Notes: generated by a model not told the origin, from the sequence alone. Counted from the first letter of the stretch, positions 10,431-21,985 are shown. The stretch is 64,000 bases of DNA from Cymbomonas tetramitiformis (GCA_001247695.2 LGRX02035288.1:62001-126000); one strand, 5' to 3'. Program-made: numbers and translations.

Positions 10431-12470
10431 GGTGCGACTGTGCTCTTCGCGAAATTTGTCCCGACGATCAAGGAGGCGTTCGTGAACGAGAATTCCCTGT
10501 TCGCCACTCTCTTCGACCTCGAGGACATTACCACTCGAGTCCGAGCCGAGGCGAACAAGCTGCTGTTTTCCATTCTCGAGCTGATTTACGATCCCAAGTC
10601 ACCCGCAGCAGACTGGCTGAAGGCTTCTGCTGAGACCAGCCCGCATGACGGTAAGCGTGTGCTACTCGAGACGGCTCGCATGCTGCTCGATGTAGGCACG
10701 CATTTTCAGGGCACGAGCGAGCTTCCGCGTATCCGTTTCTTGGCCAACGTCGACCCGCACGCGGATATCGTCGATTTCAACGCGGCTCCGGCTTCAGCAA
10801 AGCGGAAGAACACCCTCCACCAGGAGGAGGTCAAGCAGCTTGCCTCTTCATCGATGCCCTCGACAAGGTCTTCTACGCGCCCGTGGTCAACAGGCTCACG
10901 CTCACCGACCAGCGGGCGGCTGTGGACCTCAACACGGTTCAGCTTTGGATGAGACAGTGCTACGCGGCCAACGTCAAGGCCGGCGTCCCGAGCGGCCTCT
11001 CCGCAGCGACGCTCGCCGTGGACACCGAGGGGAAGTCCGTTATCGCAGACCTCATCTCCATCATACTGGACCTTCAACGGCAGGTGAAGTCCTTGTCCTC
11101 CCACATGGACGACACCAAGAACTTCACGCCGCGTGGGGCGAAGACGCGGGGCAAGATGACCCGCTTCGCGGCAAGGGACCTGCCTGCCGGTGGGAACTGG
11201 AGCCAGACCGAACAGAAGAAGCGGGTCGCCTTCCGCAAGGGCTCCGGTGAGTTCATCCCGTTCTGCGCCAACGACACATGTGCGTTGGAGTCAGCGCGGC
11301 ATTGGCACCGTGACTGCCCGAACGGTGGGAAGGCAGCGAACAAACGGTAGTTCGGCTCCCTCAACTTCAACGTGTCGGACTTCGAAAACGACATGTACGC
11401 GGAGCAGTTCCAATGCGCCATGGAGGAGGACGAGTCCGACAAATTCAACGCGCTTTGCTTCTTGGTGGGGGGCGAGCCGGAGAATGATGTGCGACGAAAT
11501 TTCGGCGTATTCATTCAACGTTACCGCCGGTGGTGCACCTTCAGCGCTTGGTAAGTACACTGCTTACTGCCAGCCCGTGGACGCATCCATGGGTGGCTTC
11601 CATGTCGGTGGTGCTGTGGACGGGGTGCCCTCCTTCGAAACCATGCAGGTCGACCATGCGCATGTTGGCGCGACGGGGCTGCCGCCACCACCACCGTTGA
11701 GCGGCGGGGGCGCGGACGACGATGCGGACAGCCACTTCTACTCGGCTGTTGACTCCGTGCACTTCGACAACCAGTGCTTCGCAGACACCATTGCCCGGGG
11801 TGAGCGTGCGTGCAGCGTGAGGAGCTTGCGGCACAGCGTGAGGAGATTCACCTTCAACATGCCTGGATGATTGACGACAACGATGACGGCAGCAACGAGC
11901 TGCCAGACGACGGCGAGAGCGACGGCAAGCGCGACACCGAGACCGTCTACGATGCTCGGCGGTCGGTGGTGCCGCGCCGCGGTGCATGCCGGGGTGATAC
12001 TCTACCGCCCTCCTTACGCAAGACGCTGATTCCTGTTTGCATTGCGGCGCTCTTTTGCCTGCGTGCGGCAGCGGCGCCCCTCGCAGGCCAGGAGCATGCT
12101 CGGTAACACTCCGGTGAACCCGTTCGGCGACATGCCGAGCGACACGGAGGGTGGTGCGGCGCCAACCGCTATACCACCGCGAAAGCAGGCCCGGTATCGG
12201 CAGGAGAAACAAGAAGTTTGCCGCTATCGAGTGGTCCCGCTGCCACCGGCTCTTCAAGACCCTGACCCGCCCGTGCCTGATTCACCACCGTATTCGCCTC
12301 CGCCCTACACGTCTGACGACGAGGCGGAGGACGCGACTGACGATTTCGGCATCGGGGAACCCTCGATTTCTTCCACGAACGGTCTTCCGACAACTTCGCA
12401 GCTTCAGTGTGACTGCCCCGTGGACATGCTTCACGCTGGGCGAGTTGTGCCACCGCCCCAAAGTGGCTAG
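10431..12470 (+). pseudogene. Gag-like protein, 5'-truncated and multiply broken
   Basis: Core from about 10431 aligns with the 24657-27309 Gag: VRAEANKLL then SPAADWLKAS, then after a frameshift near 10830 a helical segment (DALDKVFYAPVVNRLTLTDQ), and a zinc-knuckle-like CX4CX6HX4C ending HWHRDCPNGG at about 11265-11330. An in-frame TAG at 11348 is followed by more Gag (AMEEDESDKFNALC). Further shifts lead to the C-terminus at 12160-12470: PPRKQARYR, DPDPPVPDSPPYSPPPYTSD, SISST, and a final PPPQSG. The same C-terminus is seen at 45401-45895. The N-terminus and 5' LTR are missing. Structural protein of an LTR retroelement; no pol beside it. Confidence 0.65.
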
Positions 12471-12728
12471 AGGTTTACCGAGCCGGGCCCGCACAGTAGG
12501 TTAGAGGCTTACTGTATGTGCAGGGTGAGCCCCAAGATGGGCTAGCTTAGGGTTTTATGATGTATCTAGACGTTGCAGTAGAAAACAGTAGCTGAGGCTG
12601 CTGTGATGTATCAGTTTCGGGAACCGCCCTGCCTTTATGGACAGGCCATACTCTGAGCATCCCGTTTCCACCAAAGCAGGTGTTCGTTTCAGTTCAGCCT
12701 GACTAGCCGGTCACCACCCTAGGTAGTG

Positions 12729-12929
12729 TGCTGGAAGTAGCACTGTGGCACTCAATTCCGTCACATGTCACTTCATATAGTAGGGTTTATGACCGTCACC
12801 AAAACCTGAACCCTAAACCCGTTGTCATTACTTAACGGATTATGCTTTGCTTATGTTTTATATATCACATTCTGAGATACCGCCTTATTAGGTATTACAC
12901 CGTATTCTGCCTGTGTGGTATATCTAGCA
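12729..12929 (+). repeat. 3' LTR of the TGCTGGA family
   Basis: 201 bp, TGCTGGAAGTAG...TATCTAGCA, 260 bp after the Gag stop and in the same orientation. It is preceded by CACCACCCTAGGTAGTG, the same pre-LTR motif as in the minus-strand copy at 45147. Shares ACCTGAACCCTAAACCCG with the LTR at 3253. Confidence 0.65.
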
Positions 12930-15269
12930 TAACCGGCTTTCGGCCCTTGCCTTAGGGCCACCCTTGCAAAGCTGTTTTTAAGAAAGAAACCACAGGGGGC
13001 AGGAAATACAAGAGCATCGCCGCAAACTTAGGGCGAATCGTCAGCGAACTTATCTCACGATGTCTTGCAGGTCGCTATGAGCACACAATATTATAGTTGT
13101 AGTAGAGAGCTTATTGTGTTCCATATAAGGAGGACGTGAGGAAGGAGGGGCGGCGCTGCTTTGATAATGACCTCCAGGGAGGCTTCTTACGCAATGAATA
13201 CAGATGAATAGACAGAGTGTGTGCTGCTGATTGAGAATTTCAAAATTTTAAAAATTTAACCAAACGCCTGCATGCGCGGGAGATAGTACACGTGTCCCCA
13301 GGAGGATGCACGAGAGTAAAGCTGTATCGCTAAAATTGTAACCGTTGATCGTGTCAACACCATCGTGTTTGAGAACCCGGATTTAGTAAAGGTCGTCGGC
13401 CCGCGTGCGCGAGATAGCATGTGTGTCCCCAAAGAGATGATCGTACGAGAACAAATGGGATATATGAAACAGTCAGTGCCCATGATCTTGGTATCACATC
13501 CATATCGAAAGTACCCAATCGAAAATACTCAGCGCGTATATGTTTCTCTCTTTAAATCGTGTATCGTGCAAGAATAGTTATGAACGAATGCCGTAAAAAG
13601 CAAATTCTAACAAAGGGATCGACAAACATTTCTGAACAAGCCATATTGTAACACAAAATGTAGCCCATAGAAATATCATACTTGTCGAATGAATGAAATA
13701 TTGCTGATTCATCAACAATTGCCAAAGCAAATAAATAAATACATACATACATACATACATACATACATACATAGTTACGTACATACGTGCATACATACAT
13801 ACATATATACATGCATGCATATCTTCCACGTATATATACAGAATAGCATGACCTATCGTGCATACTGACTACTCGTCGGCTGCTAGATAGGTGTATCTTG
13901 GCGGTTCGGGTAACACTGAAACGCAAATATAAAAGCATGTCTGCTGCGGCACGTCCCGGCAGATTGGCGTGTTTCGCACAGTGGTATCAAACCTTGCTCA
14001 TCGATATTAATTGCACACAATCTTCATAATAGCGGAGTGCAGTTAGTATGAAGTCAGCATGATGAACTTTGTGTTTGCTTAGCATGGAAAGGCTAAGAAC
14101 ATTCTGTCCGCATTCTAACGTCATAAAAAATCTTATTTAGTTCAACCATGCATATCGTATGCCGATTAATAAAGCTGTTACGGCACCTTCACTGCATACA
14201 TATTACATCGTATCGGCCCTGATGAGTTAGTCGCAGCCAACCTTTGTAACTTTAGTCAATTATCGCTTCCGTTAGGAAACTAATTGGCATTTTCATGGGC
14301 GTGACGCAGATGGGTAGATGGGGAGTCCTTGGGTCCGAAACGGAAAGGACAGAGTTTCGACAAGCCCCGACGTTGCACATCACCGACGGCCAAAGCTCTG
14401 CTAGCATGGCGTGCGTCAGAGAATTCCCCGAACAAATGCTGCAAACCACGAACATAATGTCCATGCAAATTAGCACGTCACAATGCGGGCTTTAGTGCAA
14501 TTTCTTTTGCAAGTTGAATGATTTCATTTTCTTTGTCAAGACATTTTTTGGCCTTCACAGCATTACCCCGCCTGCCATCTCGCCTCTATTCCGTCTTCTT
14601 TCATAATATGAGAGGATCCTGTTTATGGATTACTTGTTTAGGCCTGCCCTTAACGAACGCTTGAATGCGATGTGCCATGGCACAGCGATTCTTATGACGC
14701 TTGCACCATATGGCTCTGTATCATGCATTATGGGTTAGGTATACTGTATATCGGTTTTCCCCTCACATCCCTGCTCCTCAAGGACCAGATTCTCCACCCC
14801 ATCTTGCACTAACGGGGCTGAGCCCCCTCCCATATGGATTTGCAGTCAAGCACTTGGGGAGTTACTATCCTATCTCGGGAAGGTACACGAACTTTTGCTA
14901 CCCCCCGGTTATCGGTTACTGATCTTCGTTCGCCTACATGTGCAGAAATCGCGCGCAGCTTAGCACAGTACCTTCGGCAAGGATGAGGAAGTGGGAAATT
15001 GAAGTGCACAAACACACTTAGATGTATACATATCAGATATTAGGAACCTGAAGTTTGTCAATTTGATTCGGAAAGCTTCCCTGTCTCGTAGTTGGTAGGA
15101 GCAATAGTATAGTGCTTGTCCACTACCCCAGATAGCTATGGCGGCGGTCGATTAATCGCACCCGTGCCCGGCAGGTGATAGTGAGGCATCGCTTCGACAG
15201 TGCTTTGGCCTCACAACACAAATTTGCGACGGTTTGAGAAACACCTTAGAGTGAAAATCGGAGTTATTA
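12930..15269. other. Long gene-poor stretch with a CATA microsatellite
   Basis: No supported gene. A (CATA)n tract lies at about 13736-13812. One TGTCCACTACCCC motif near 15115 resembles a TIR of the transposons described at 25044 but has no partner nearby. Confidence 0.5.
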
Positions 15270-15274
15270 TTACA
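15270..15274 (-). terminator. Possible TGTAA polyadenylation signal
   Basis: TGTAA on the minus strand 22 nt after the stop of the phosphatase-like gene. TGTAA is the usual poly(A) signal in many green algae; here it is a short match and only suggestive. Confidence 0.35.
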
Positions 15275-15295
15275 AACTACAAAACTTCGTGACTT

Positions 15296-17320
15296 CTACC
15301 ATGCAGCAGTTCGTAATTTCGATGCATCTGAGAATCTTGCCCTCTGCATGGCTTCGATCTCCTGCATTCTATCGTCGCCGGTGACATTTGGGTCTCGACC
15401 ATACCGGATGACGTCAAATCTTTGCTTGAAGTACTTTGCCAGAGTGTGGCCGCGGAGTTTGCAAAGCGCAAAACCGCCAATCAGCAACAGGAAGCCGCCG
15501 CCTACAGCAGCTGCAACTATGATCACTGATGGCGAATCTTCCTTGTCGGGTGGCGACTCTTCTTCGATTATCAGCGGTGGTGGAGATGCAGGCGGGGTTA
15601 AAGGAGGCGGTGCAGGCCCGGGCGGCGAGAACGGTGGAGGTGGCGAAGCGGGTGGTGGGCGAGGTGGTGGTGGAGAAGGTGGTGGCAACGGTGGCGGTGG
15701 TCTAGGGCTGGGTGGAGGGCTTGGAGGAGGTGGGGGCCTCGGAGGTGGAGGCTTATGGGGTGGAGCGAAGGGAGGTGCAGGAGGACTCGGAGGCGTGGGG
15801 GGGCACGGAGGTGGCGAAATAGGTGGCCGTGGCGACGGGGCAGAGGGTGGAGAAGGGCTCGGAGGGGGCATTGGCGGAGAAGGCGGTGGTGGCGGGAACG
15901 GCGGCTGTGGAGGCGGCCTTGGAGGGGCATTCGGCTGAGGACACTCGCGCTCCCCGCCTTTGCATATCATGAAGTAATCCAGCACGGCGCCCTCGGAATT
16001 CAAGAAACGCACTTCCATGCGTCGATTCTTGATGTCGATCAGTAAAGACCCGGCTTCCCGTGACACCGCGCTCATGGCTGGATGATTGAGCCCCCCTGCC
16101 AGGCTGGGCCGGCTTGCGACTCCGCACACCGCATACACGGTGCCCTCGCTGGGAGCGAGGCGGAGGCTTTGCTTCACATAGCTGCGTCCTTGCCAGGGAC
16201 TCCCACTGGTGCTGTCCTTGCTGTGCTGGGCTTCGGACCACGAGTAGCTGTACCCGTAATGTCCGTTTATCAACTTTGTACGCTCGTACACGCCGCTATG
16301 CGCGGATAGGACCAGATCCGCGCCTCCCTCCTCGAGGAGATTGAGCACGCCTTCTCGCATGGTGCGCATTTCGTGGTTGATATCGAGGTCGCTGTCGTAC
16401 AGCCCTTTGGAGTATGGAGGATGGTGGAAGAAAACGACGAGCCATTGTGTGTTGAAAGTCCCCCCACGGAAGCGATCCAGGTCGCTTGATAGCCAGTTGA
16501 GCATATCGTTGAGCTGACCGTTGTTCATAGCCATTGAATTTAGGGCGATGAAGTGTACTTGCGCATAGTCGAAGGAGTAGTAGGCTTCTGTGTGTGAGGC
16601 CGTGCCCCCCATCTCCCCGTTTGTAGGAAGGTTGAACAAGTCAAAGTAAGGATATAAAGAGGTGCTATTCGAGACGCTGCGAGTTTCTCTATCGCCGAGG
16701 GTCGGCGCCACGTAGAGGGACGAGAGGATATCTCGATAAGCCTGGAAAAAGCCGGCGTCGAACTCGGCTTCTGAGCCGTCGAGGTAGGCCATATCACCCA
16801 AGGCGAGAGCTAGGTCTGCGGGTTCATCCCCGACGTAGTTGAGGTAAGAGTCGGCGACCTGAGTTTGGAGCTGTGTGCTGTTGCCCGAGTCGCCAAATAC
16901 CCAGAGCCGAAGCGTGGGGAATGTGCCGTATTGCGGGGCTGTCTTGAAAGAGCCACGGCACGTCGACGCGCCGCTGGTTTCGTCGTTAAGGTTTTGAAGT
17001 CCGTAGTAATACTTATTGCCGGCATCTAAGCCTTCGATACGGACGGCGTGGTCGCGTTTGTACGCGGTCTCGGAGCCGCCATACACCTCGACGTCTAACG
17101 CGTCCACTGATGTGCCGTATACAAGCACGCTGGCGACGTCAACACTTGTCCGCCAAACAATCGTGATACCGCTTGAATTTACGAGCTGTAAATAGGGTCC
17201 CCTGGTCACTTCTTTGCAAGCAGCTCCATGTGCGCTGCGTATATGGAGAAGCAAGCAGGAGAATGCGAGAAACGTTTGGCCACCTACAGACATGCCTATA
17301 TTCTGCGAATTTCGAAGCAT
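15296..17320 (-). CDS. Purple acid phosphatase-like, membrane-anchored
   Basis: An uninterrupted frame of 674 residues from ATG 17320; a second ATG at 17293 would give a cleaner signal peptide (FLAFSCLLLHIRSAHG). Order: signal peptide, a fibronectin-like purple acid phosphatase N-domain (about 35-135), a metallophosphoesterase domain (about 140-345), a short PAP C-domain, a 120-residue Pro-rich linker (about 462-583, PPSPPP type), one transmembrane helix (about 599-620, VIIVAAAVGGGFLLLIGGFA) and a 50-residue cytosolic tail. Motifs: GDSG and GDMAY are canonical, including the Tyr ligand; the GNHE motif is GDRE; VxxH is present as VVFFHH; GHxHxYER is AHSGVYER, so the second His, an iron ligand in plant PAPs, is Gly. 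It should face the outside of the cell. Catalysis is uncertain because two motif positions differ. No introns seen. Confidence 0.85.
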   Translation of the reverse strand: MLRNSQNIGMSVGGQTFLAFSCLLLHIRSAHGAACKEVTRGPYLQLVNSSGITIVWRTSVDVASVLVYGTSVDALDVEVYGGSETAYKRDHAVRIEGLDAGNKYYYGLQNLNDETSGASTCRGSFKTAPQYGTFPTLRLWVFGDSGNSTQLQTQVADSYLNYVGDEPADLALALGDMAYLDGSEAEFDAGFFQAYRDILSSLYVAPTLGDRETRSVSNSTSLYPYFDLFNLPTNGEMGGTASHTEAYYSFDYAQVHFIALNSMAMNNGQLNDMLNWLSSDLDRFRGGTFNTQWLVVFFHHPPYSKGLYDSDLDINHEMRTMREGVLNLLEEGGADLVLSAHSGVYERTKLINGHYGYSYSWSEAQHSKDSTSGSPWQGRSYVKQSLRLAPSEGTVYAVCGVASRPSLAGGLNHPAMSAVSREAGSLLIDIKNRRMEVRFLNSEGAVLDYFMICKGGERECPQPNAPPRPPPQPPFPPPPPSPPMPPPSPSPPSAPSPRPPISPPPCPPTPPSPPAPPFAPPHKPPPPRPPPPPSPPPSPRPPPPLPPPSPPPPRPPPASPPPPFSPPGPAPPPLTPPASPPPLIIEEESPPDKEDSPSVIIVAAAVGGGFLLLIGGFALCKLRGHTLAKYFKQRFDVIRYGRDPNVTGDDRMQEIEAMQRARFSDASKLRTAAW

Positions 17321-17332
17321 TTCCCTGACCAA

Positions 17333-18171
17333 ATTTTTTCATAGTCAAGATACCATATCCCCTGTTTGCGCTCCGTGTTAACGACCCGCGGATTTAGGTC
17401 CTACAAGGCGGAAACCTGCTAAGACGTCAACTTTCAGAGAGCGAAAAGCGGTTCGACTGCTGTTCTTACGGCGATCTGTAAGTTTGCATTGCAATTGTAA
17501 AAGGTATCGTTATGCGCTCGAATTTTTGCAGAGTTGCACGGTACAAACGCTTTAATACATACTCTTCAGCTCCCGTCTAGCCTTTACACCTGTGCTCTCG
17601 TCGACAGCATGTGGACGAACGAAAGAGCAAAATATTTAATGTTGCACAGCTTAGTTGAGACACAACAGAACAAAAACAGCTCCAAGCCTATAAACATCTT
17701 GATGATGATCTATATACTAGGCGCGTCGATCTAAAGATCTCCACTAGGCCTGCGACCGAATATTTGACGCCATTTTGCGATGCATCGGACGGCACTGGCA
17801 CGATACGATTAGTAACCGAGTTTTATTATCTCTTATAAATAGGGGTAGTGCTCACCCCCTGAGCACTAACTTTTTTGACGGTTAATATTATCGTGATGGC
17901 GTTCGCCACACCGATGGCATTCTTGCTATCTATCATCTAGGGTCACAATTGGGCCCTAGGGAAAGGCTCATCCATTGTCCCGGGCACTTGACCGGGAATC
18001 ATGGTCCCTAGGCGCCAAGAACACAGAGGCACTTTGGGTTTGAAAACAACCCACTTGGTGCTCTAAGTTTCTGTGGAAACAACCCTGTAGGTTTTTGCCT
18101 TCCGGTTATCATATTGCCGCAGCGCGTTATATTTTATCTTTTATATACGTATGGAAGCCAGTGCCGCATTA
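17333..18171. other. Unannotated stretch, upstream of the phosphatase gene
   Basis: Should hold the promoter of the minus-strand phosphatase gene, but no convincing TATA box was found close to the start. A TTATAAATAG motif at about 17833 is 500 bp away. No other gene supported. Confidence 0.4.
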
Positions 18172-18413
18172 TGCGAGGAAGACAGATACGCTGTCCGGCT
18201 AAGCTCGCTGAGCATCAAACTGATAATCACATAAACAGTGTCTGGCCGAGGCTTTATGCTCTCGGAAACCCAGACAGTAAAGCAAGACTGTACTACTGTA
18301 CTGTACTACTGTACAGTACAGTGCTAGGATGTCACGGACACGATACGGAAGCAGGGTCAGGCTAGGGGCTAGTCAGAGCCCATAATAACTAAGCCTAAAC
18401 CCGAAGTCCAGCA
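18172..18413 (-). repeat. 3' LTR of the minus-strand Gag element
   Basis: 242 bp on the minus strand, TGCTGGACTTCG...CTCGCA. It is the inverted counterpart of the LTR at 23991-24219; most of the length difference is an ACTGTACT microsatellite. It is preceded (higher coordinates) by ACGGGTGGTG, a purine-tract remnant, and it follows the Gag stop at 18600. Confidence 0.75.
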
Positions 18414-18775
18414 CACCACCCGTGGGTGTGACTACCTAGCAAAGCAGGTACAGGATATACAGCCACGAGACAATAAACAAACACCTAACATTCACTTCGG
18501 TGGAAACCGATCACTTCTAGCTGGGTGCCGGGGTCTTGACCCGGTCATCCCACTACTGGGCTAAAGCTAATCAAGCTGCCAGAATAAATGCTAAGAAACT
18601 CAGCCACTTTGAGGCTGGTCAGCGGGGCTGAGTTCAGCGGTCGGATGTAAAGTAAATAAGAATCCTGAAGTGAATTGTAAGTTGTCTGTCACAGATTGAG
18701 CACCACCAGGCCCAAGTGGGCAAGGTGGATCCACCGCAGAAAGTAAAGCAATTGAAGAACTGAAACAAGCAGAAT

Positions 18776-19011
18776 TCACGGGGAAGCCGATTTCCCCCCC
18801 ACTGTATGGGGGCCTGCTTCTCCTTGTTTCACCCCTCGCCCTGAGTGTCTGTCATTTTGTCATCTGCCACCGCTCCGACCGTTCCGCACCGCACTCGATA
18901 AAACACCTAAGTATTTTATCTTATGGAGTTTTTAGACCGACCGGATCACCACCTGTGTTTCCTGTGTTTCAGCGATATATATCCCTTATATATATATCAC
19001 TCCTTTCATCA
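18776..19011 (+). repeat. 5' LTR of the 18776-20742 element
   Basis: 236 bp; differs from its partner by only a few bases (for example GTCATT/GTTATT, ATGGAG/ATGCAG), so the insertion is young. Confidence 0.9.
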
Positions 19012-19022
19012 GGTTATGGGCC
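19012..19022 (+). promoter_or_regulatory. Primer-binding site, half-tRNA-iMet type
   Basis: GGTTATGGGCC directly after the 5' LTR, a perfect complement of the initiator tRNA-Met anticodon arm (GGCCCATAACC). Drosophila copia has the same kind of site. Confidence 0.8.
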
Positions 19023-19631
19023 AGACCACTTCTGTGGTGGTTCATTTGTCGTTTCTTTGACTCGCTTCGGCCTGACCGCCGATTCTAACTCCGTCAACTC
19101 CGTCATTTTTTTTTATCCGTCTTCGTGGGCTACTCCGTCAATCTCCGTCTTTGCCCACTTCCGTCCGTAGCTGCCTACCGTCTGTGATTGGTGGTCTACG
19201 GTACGGTCCGTCATCGGCCTTCATCCGTCTTTTGTTTTTACCGTCACTTTGGCCGACTTTTTTATCCGTCTTCGTGGGCTACTCCGTCAATCTCCGTCTT
19301 TGCCCACTTCCGTCCGTAGCTGCCTACCGTCTGTGATTGGTTGTCTACGATCCGTCATCGGCCTTCATCCGTCTTTTCTTTTTTACCGTCGCTTTGGCCG
19401 ACTACTCCATCCCCAACGTCCTTCGACACTCTGGTCAGCAGCGCCTCTGCTGCCGGAGAACCGCTTTACCGTACGGCATTTTTGACGTCACCACCGTTTT
19501 CCTCGTCAAAAACTGCCCCAATTTGACCTTTCGATCGTTCAATTCGCTTGATTTTTCGAAAAGATACCTTTTCGCTTGGGAACCCTATCTTGGGGTTCGC
19601 AGAATTCTGCAGACAGCTGGCTGGAACTGTC

Positions 19632-19943
19632 ATGTCCACAAAACGTCAGCGTGCACGTATGGCCGCTGTTCGTTCAGCGTTGCTCTCTCTCCGAGTGCAT
19701 CGACATCCTTTTACCGCTGGTTATGTTCTGGTGGTGCCTGGTGGTGCTTGCGCACCAGGCACCAATCACAACGACAACATCCTGGACGACAACGACGAGA
19801 CCAATGACTTCCACGACTTCGTCTCGCCACTTCCCTCACCTTCGCCTTATGCCCCCAGTGGTCGCCATCTGGTGGTGCGTCTGGTGGTGCTATCACGACC
19901 GCTTCCCCCCTCTCCATCATCCCTTTCGAGTTCCTCCCCATGA
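19632..19943 (+). CDS. Small conserved ORF of short LTR elements
   Basis: ATG at 19632 gives 103 residues. The start, MSTKRQRARMAAVRSALLSL, then FTA, LVVPGGACAPGTN, an Asp/Asn-rich stretch, SPLPSPSPYAPSGRHLVV, aligns along its length with the ORF at 5278-5581 in an element with diverged LTRs. The upstream 150 nt are also alike in both. Retention in two families suggests it is a protein rather than chance. Basic head, acidic middle, Pro/Ser tail; no known domain recognised. Confidence 0.55.
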   Translation: MSTKRQRARMAAVRSALLSLRVHRHPFTAGYVLVVPGGACAPGTNHNDNILDDNDETNDFHDFVSPLPSPSPYAPSGRHLVVRLVVLSRPLPPSPSSLSSSSP

Positions 19944-20490
19944 CCTCGATCACGTTCCCTCACCGCATTTTCCACCTTCCACCTCCCTATCCCCTCTTCA
20001 GCGACGCATTCGCTCTGGTGGTGCCAGGCCGCTTTTGGCTTTGGCACCGCGTGGGCATCAGGGGAGAAGTCCTCTCCGGAGGTCTTTCGGCCAGTTTTCG
20101 AGAAAACATTTGTTTTTTCTTGTTTTGACATGTTTTTGCATACTTAAGGGTCAAAATTCTTTCGGCCAATCTTCGGCCAAACCCTCTTTTTGGGAGACTC
20201 TCTCGGCCAGGGGCCGGTCAATCGCGACAGGACTTCTCCCCTGGTGGGCATTGGCCGATTCGTCGTTTTCGTGGCGCTCGAGGACTTCTGCAATCGAGAA
20301 CTCCGCCGCCGCCATTCCACAATCACGTCGCGGCTTGTAGATGCTTGCCCTTTGGTACTAGGATTTTAGGCAGCGCCCCATGCACGGATGTGCCTCTAGT
20401 TGGGTTGAGAAAGGCCCCTTAGGCCTAAACATTCTAGTAACATTGGGTTAGGATTTAGGGTTTGCCTCTTCGGGATGACCACTCACACCT

Positions 20491-20506
20491 TCGGGGTGAG
20501 GTGGTG
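20491..20506 (+). promoter_or_regulatory. Polypurine tract
   Basis: TCGGGGTGAGGTGGTG abuts the 3' LTR. Confidence 0.7.
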
Positions 20507-20742
20507 TCACGGGGAAGCCGATTTTCCCCCCACTGTATGGGGGCCTGCTTCTCCTTGTTTCACCCCTCGCCCTGAGTGTCTGTTATTTTGTCATCTGCCA
20601 CCGCTCCGACCGTTCCGCACCGCACTCGATAAAACACCTAAGTATTTTATCTTATGCAGTTTTTAGACCGACCGGATCACCACCTGTGTTTCCTGTGTTT
20701 CAGCGATATATATCCCTTATATATATATCACTCCTTTCATCA
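20507..20742 (+). repeat. 3' LTR of the 18776-20742 element
   Basis: 236 bp, nearly identical to the 5' LTR; ends at the AGAAT target duplication. Confidence 0.9.
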
Positions 20743-21985
20743 AGAATCCCACGGCGGCTTGAGCATTGAAGAAGAACACAGAAGAGCTCGATCATCTGGC
20801 GGCCAATCACGGATGTCCAGAGAACCAAGCGGCGAACCCGAAGCAGAGGAATCTCCAGCAAACCGACGGACGGTGGCTCCGGGCTCAACCAGGCCCCTGT
20901 CACCACCGCCCACGGTAACCAGAGATGCCGTAGCGCTGGCCAGCAAGGAACAACAAAGCATCGAAGACACCAATGCACATCGGAGAAAGCTCGGAGGAGT
21001 CCGGGGACGGTACATCGGTGTCAGACTGCCACCGGCCGATGGCAATGCTCCCCCGTCAGAGTCATGCTCAAGAGTGCCGAAGGAGCCGAAAGCCACTTGC
21101 TGCCCGCCGTCAGAGTCATTGTCAGAGCCTTGGTCATTGTCAGAGACTTCAGAGCCAATGTCAGAAGCCTCAATCCTCATGCCAGCAAACAGCGGAGCCG
21201 GTGCAGAGTCGCCAAGGTGGAGAGACGGGACAGAGCCAGGCAAGCCGAGAGAGCCAGGGATAACCACTGGCGGGTCATGAGCCGCAGGCACACCACCAGC
21301 CACGAGTGCAGAGGGATGCCGAACCGCAGGCGGTGGCGGAATCGAGCCCCGTGCATCCGAGTGGAACGTGGCCAGACCAAACTGAGCCATGCCGTCATCG
21401 TCAGCCGCCGCATCCTGAGCGGAAGCCGCCGCATCCTGAAAGTGCCGTAGAGACGTGGGCTCAGCCGGCACAAAAGAATGTGCCGACAGCTCGACCACCT
21501 CCGGGCGACCCTCCATCGTGCAGAGCGACTCGAAGGCATGTTCATCCCCCGCGTCATAGAAACGCTGGAAACGAACAGCCAGACAGTCAGTCTCATAGTT
21601 CTCAACTGCACCACAGTAGTGGGCAGACTGAGGACCGCCGTTGGGGCATTCAGCATGCCAGTGTTTCAAACCACTTTGTGCACACTCCGCATTTCAAGAA
21701 GTTGGAGGCACGAAGGCACCGCTCTTCTTGTCAAACGAGTATAGGAGGAGCGGTTAAGTGGCTTAACACCGCCACGATGATGCTTAGCACAGAGCGGGTA
21801 AGGTGCTTGCCCGCAGTGGTGCCCTTCCCGCTTCGCTTCAGTCACGTGAATGTCCTGCCATGCGCTCCAGCCGCTTCTGGGCAGATGGACAACGCCGCAG
21901 CAATGACGCGCCATCGCCGAACGACGACCAGCCGATGCGGGAAGTTCACCCAGGCCCTCGGGTTCACAACCCGGTGGTGGTAACG

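Larger units (their letters stand above)
18776..20742 (+). mobile_element. Complete short LTR retroelement (1.97 kb), inserted in gag
   Basis: 236-bp direct repeats (18776-19011, 20507-20742) flank 1.5 kb. A perfect 5-bp target duplication AGAAT lies at 18771-18775 and 20743-20747. LTRs run TCACGGGG...TTCATCA. The first is followed directly by GGTTATGGGCC, the second is preceded by GGGGTGAGGTGGTG. No reverse transcriptase; one small conserved ORF shared with the 4562-6272 element. Deleting the element and one AGAAT restores the surrounding Gag frame, so it jumped into a host element after that had inserted. Confidence 0.9.
18600..21985 (-). pseudogene. Gag-like gene, minus copy, split by an LTR element
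   Basis: From about 21985 down, the minus strand matches the plus Gag at 26500-27309 (HWHAECPNGG zinc-knuckle end, SLCTMEGRPEVVELSAHS), with frameshifts near 21670-21990 in its upstream part. Downstream of LFAG it continues further than the plus copy: acidic GSDNDSDGG, a hydrophobic SSMLCCSLLAS stretch, then PPWDS at 20743. The frame is cut there by the 18776-20742 element; beyond it the same frame resumes at 18775 and ends with ...PQSG and a TGA at 18600-18602, matching the PQSG end of the Gag at 12470. The 5' half and 5' LTR are missing. Capsid-type protein of an LTR element. Confidence 0.75.

Noticed and set aside
15115..15128. Fourth copy of the TGTCYAYTACCC transposon
   Set aside because: A single TGTCCACTACCCC motif without a matching opposite end or target duplication.
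15348..15938. Gly-rich reading frame on the plus strand
   Set aside because: It is the antisense of the Pro-rich linker codons of the phosphatase gene; no start context or domain.
3330..18400. Telomere-like CCCTAAACCC motifs
   Set aside because: One or two units only, always inside LTRs of one family; not a telomere array.
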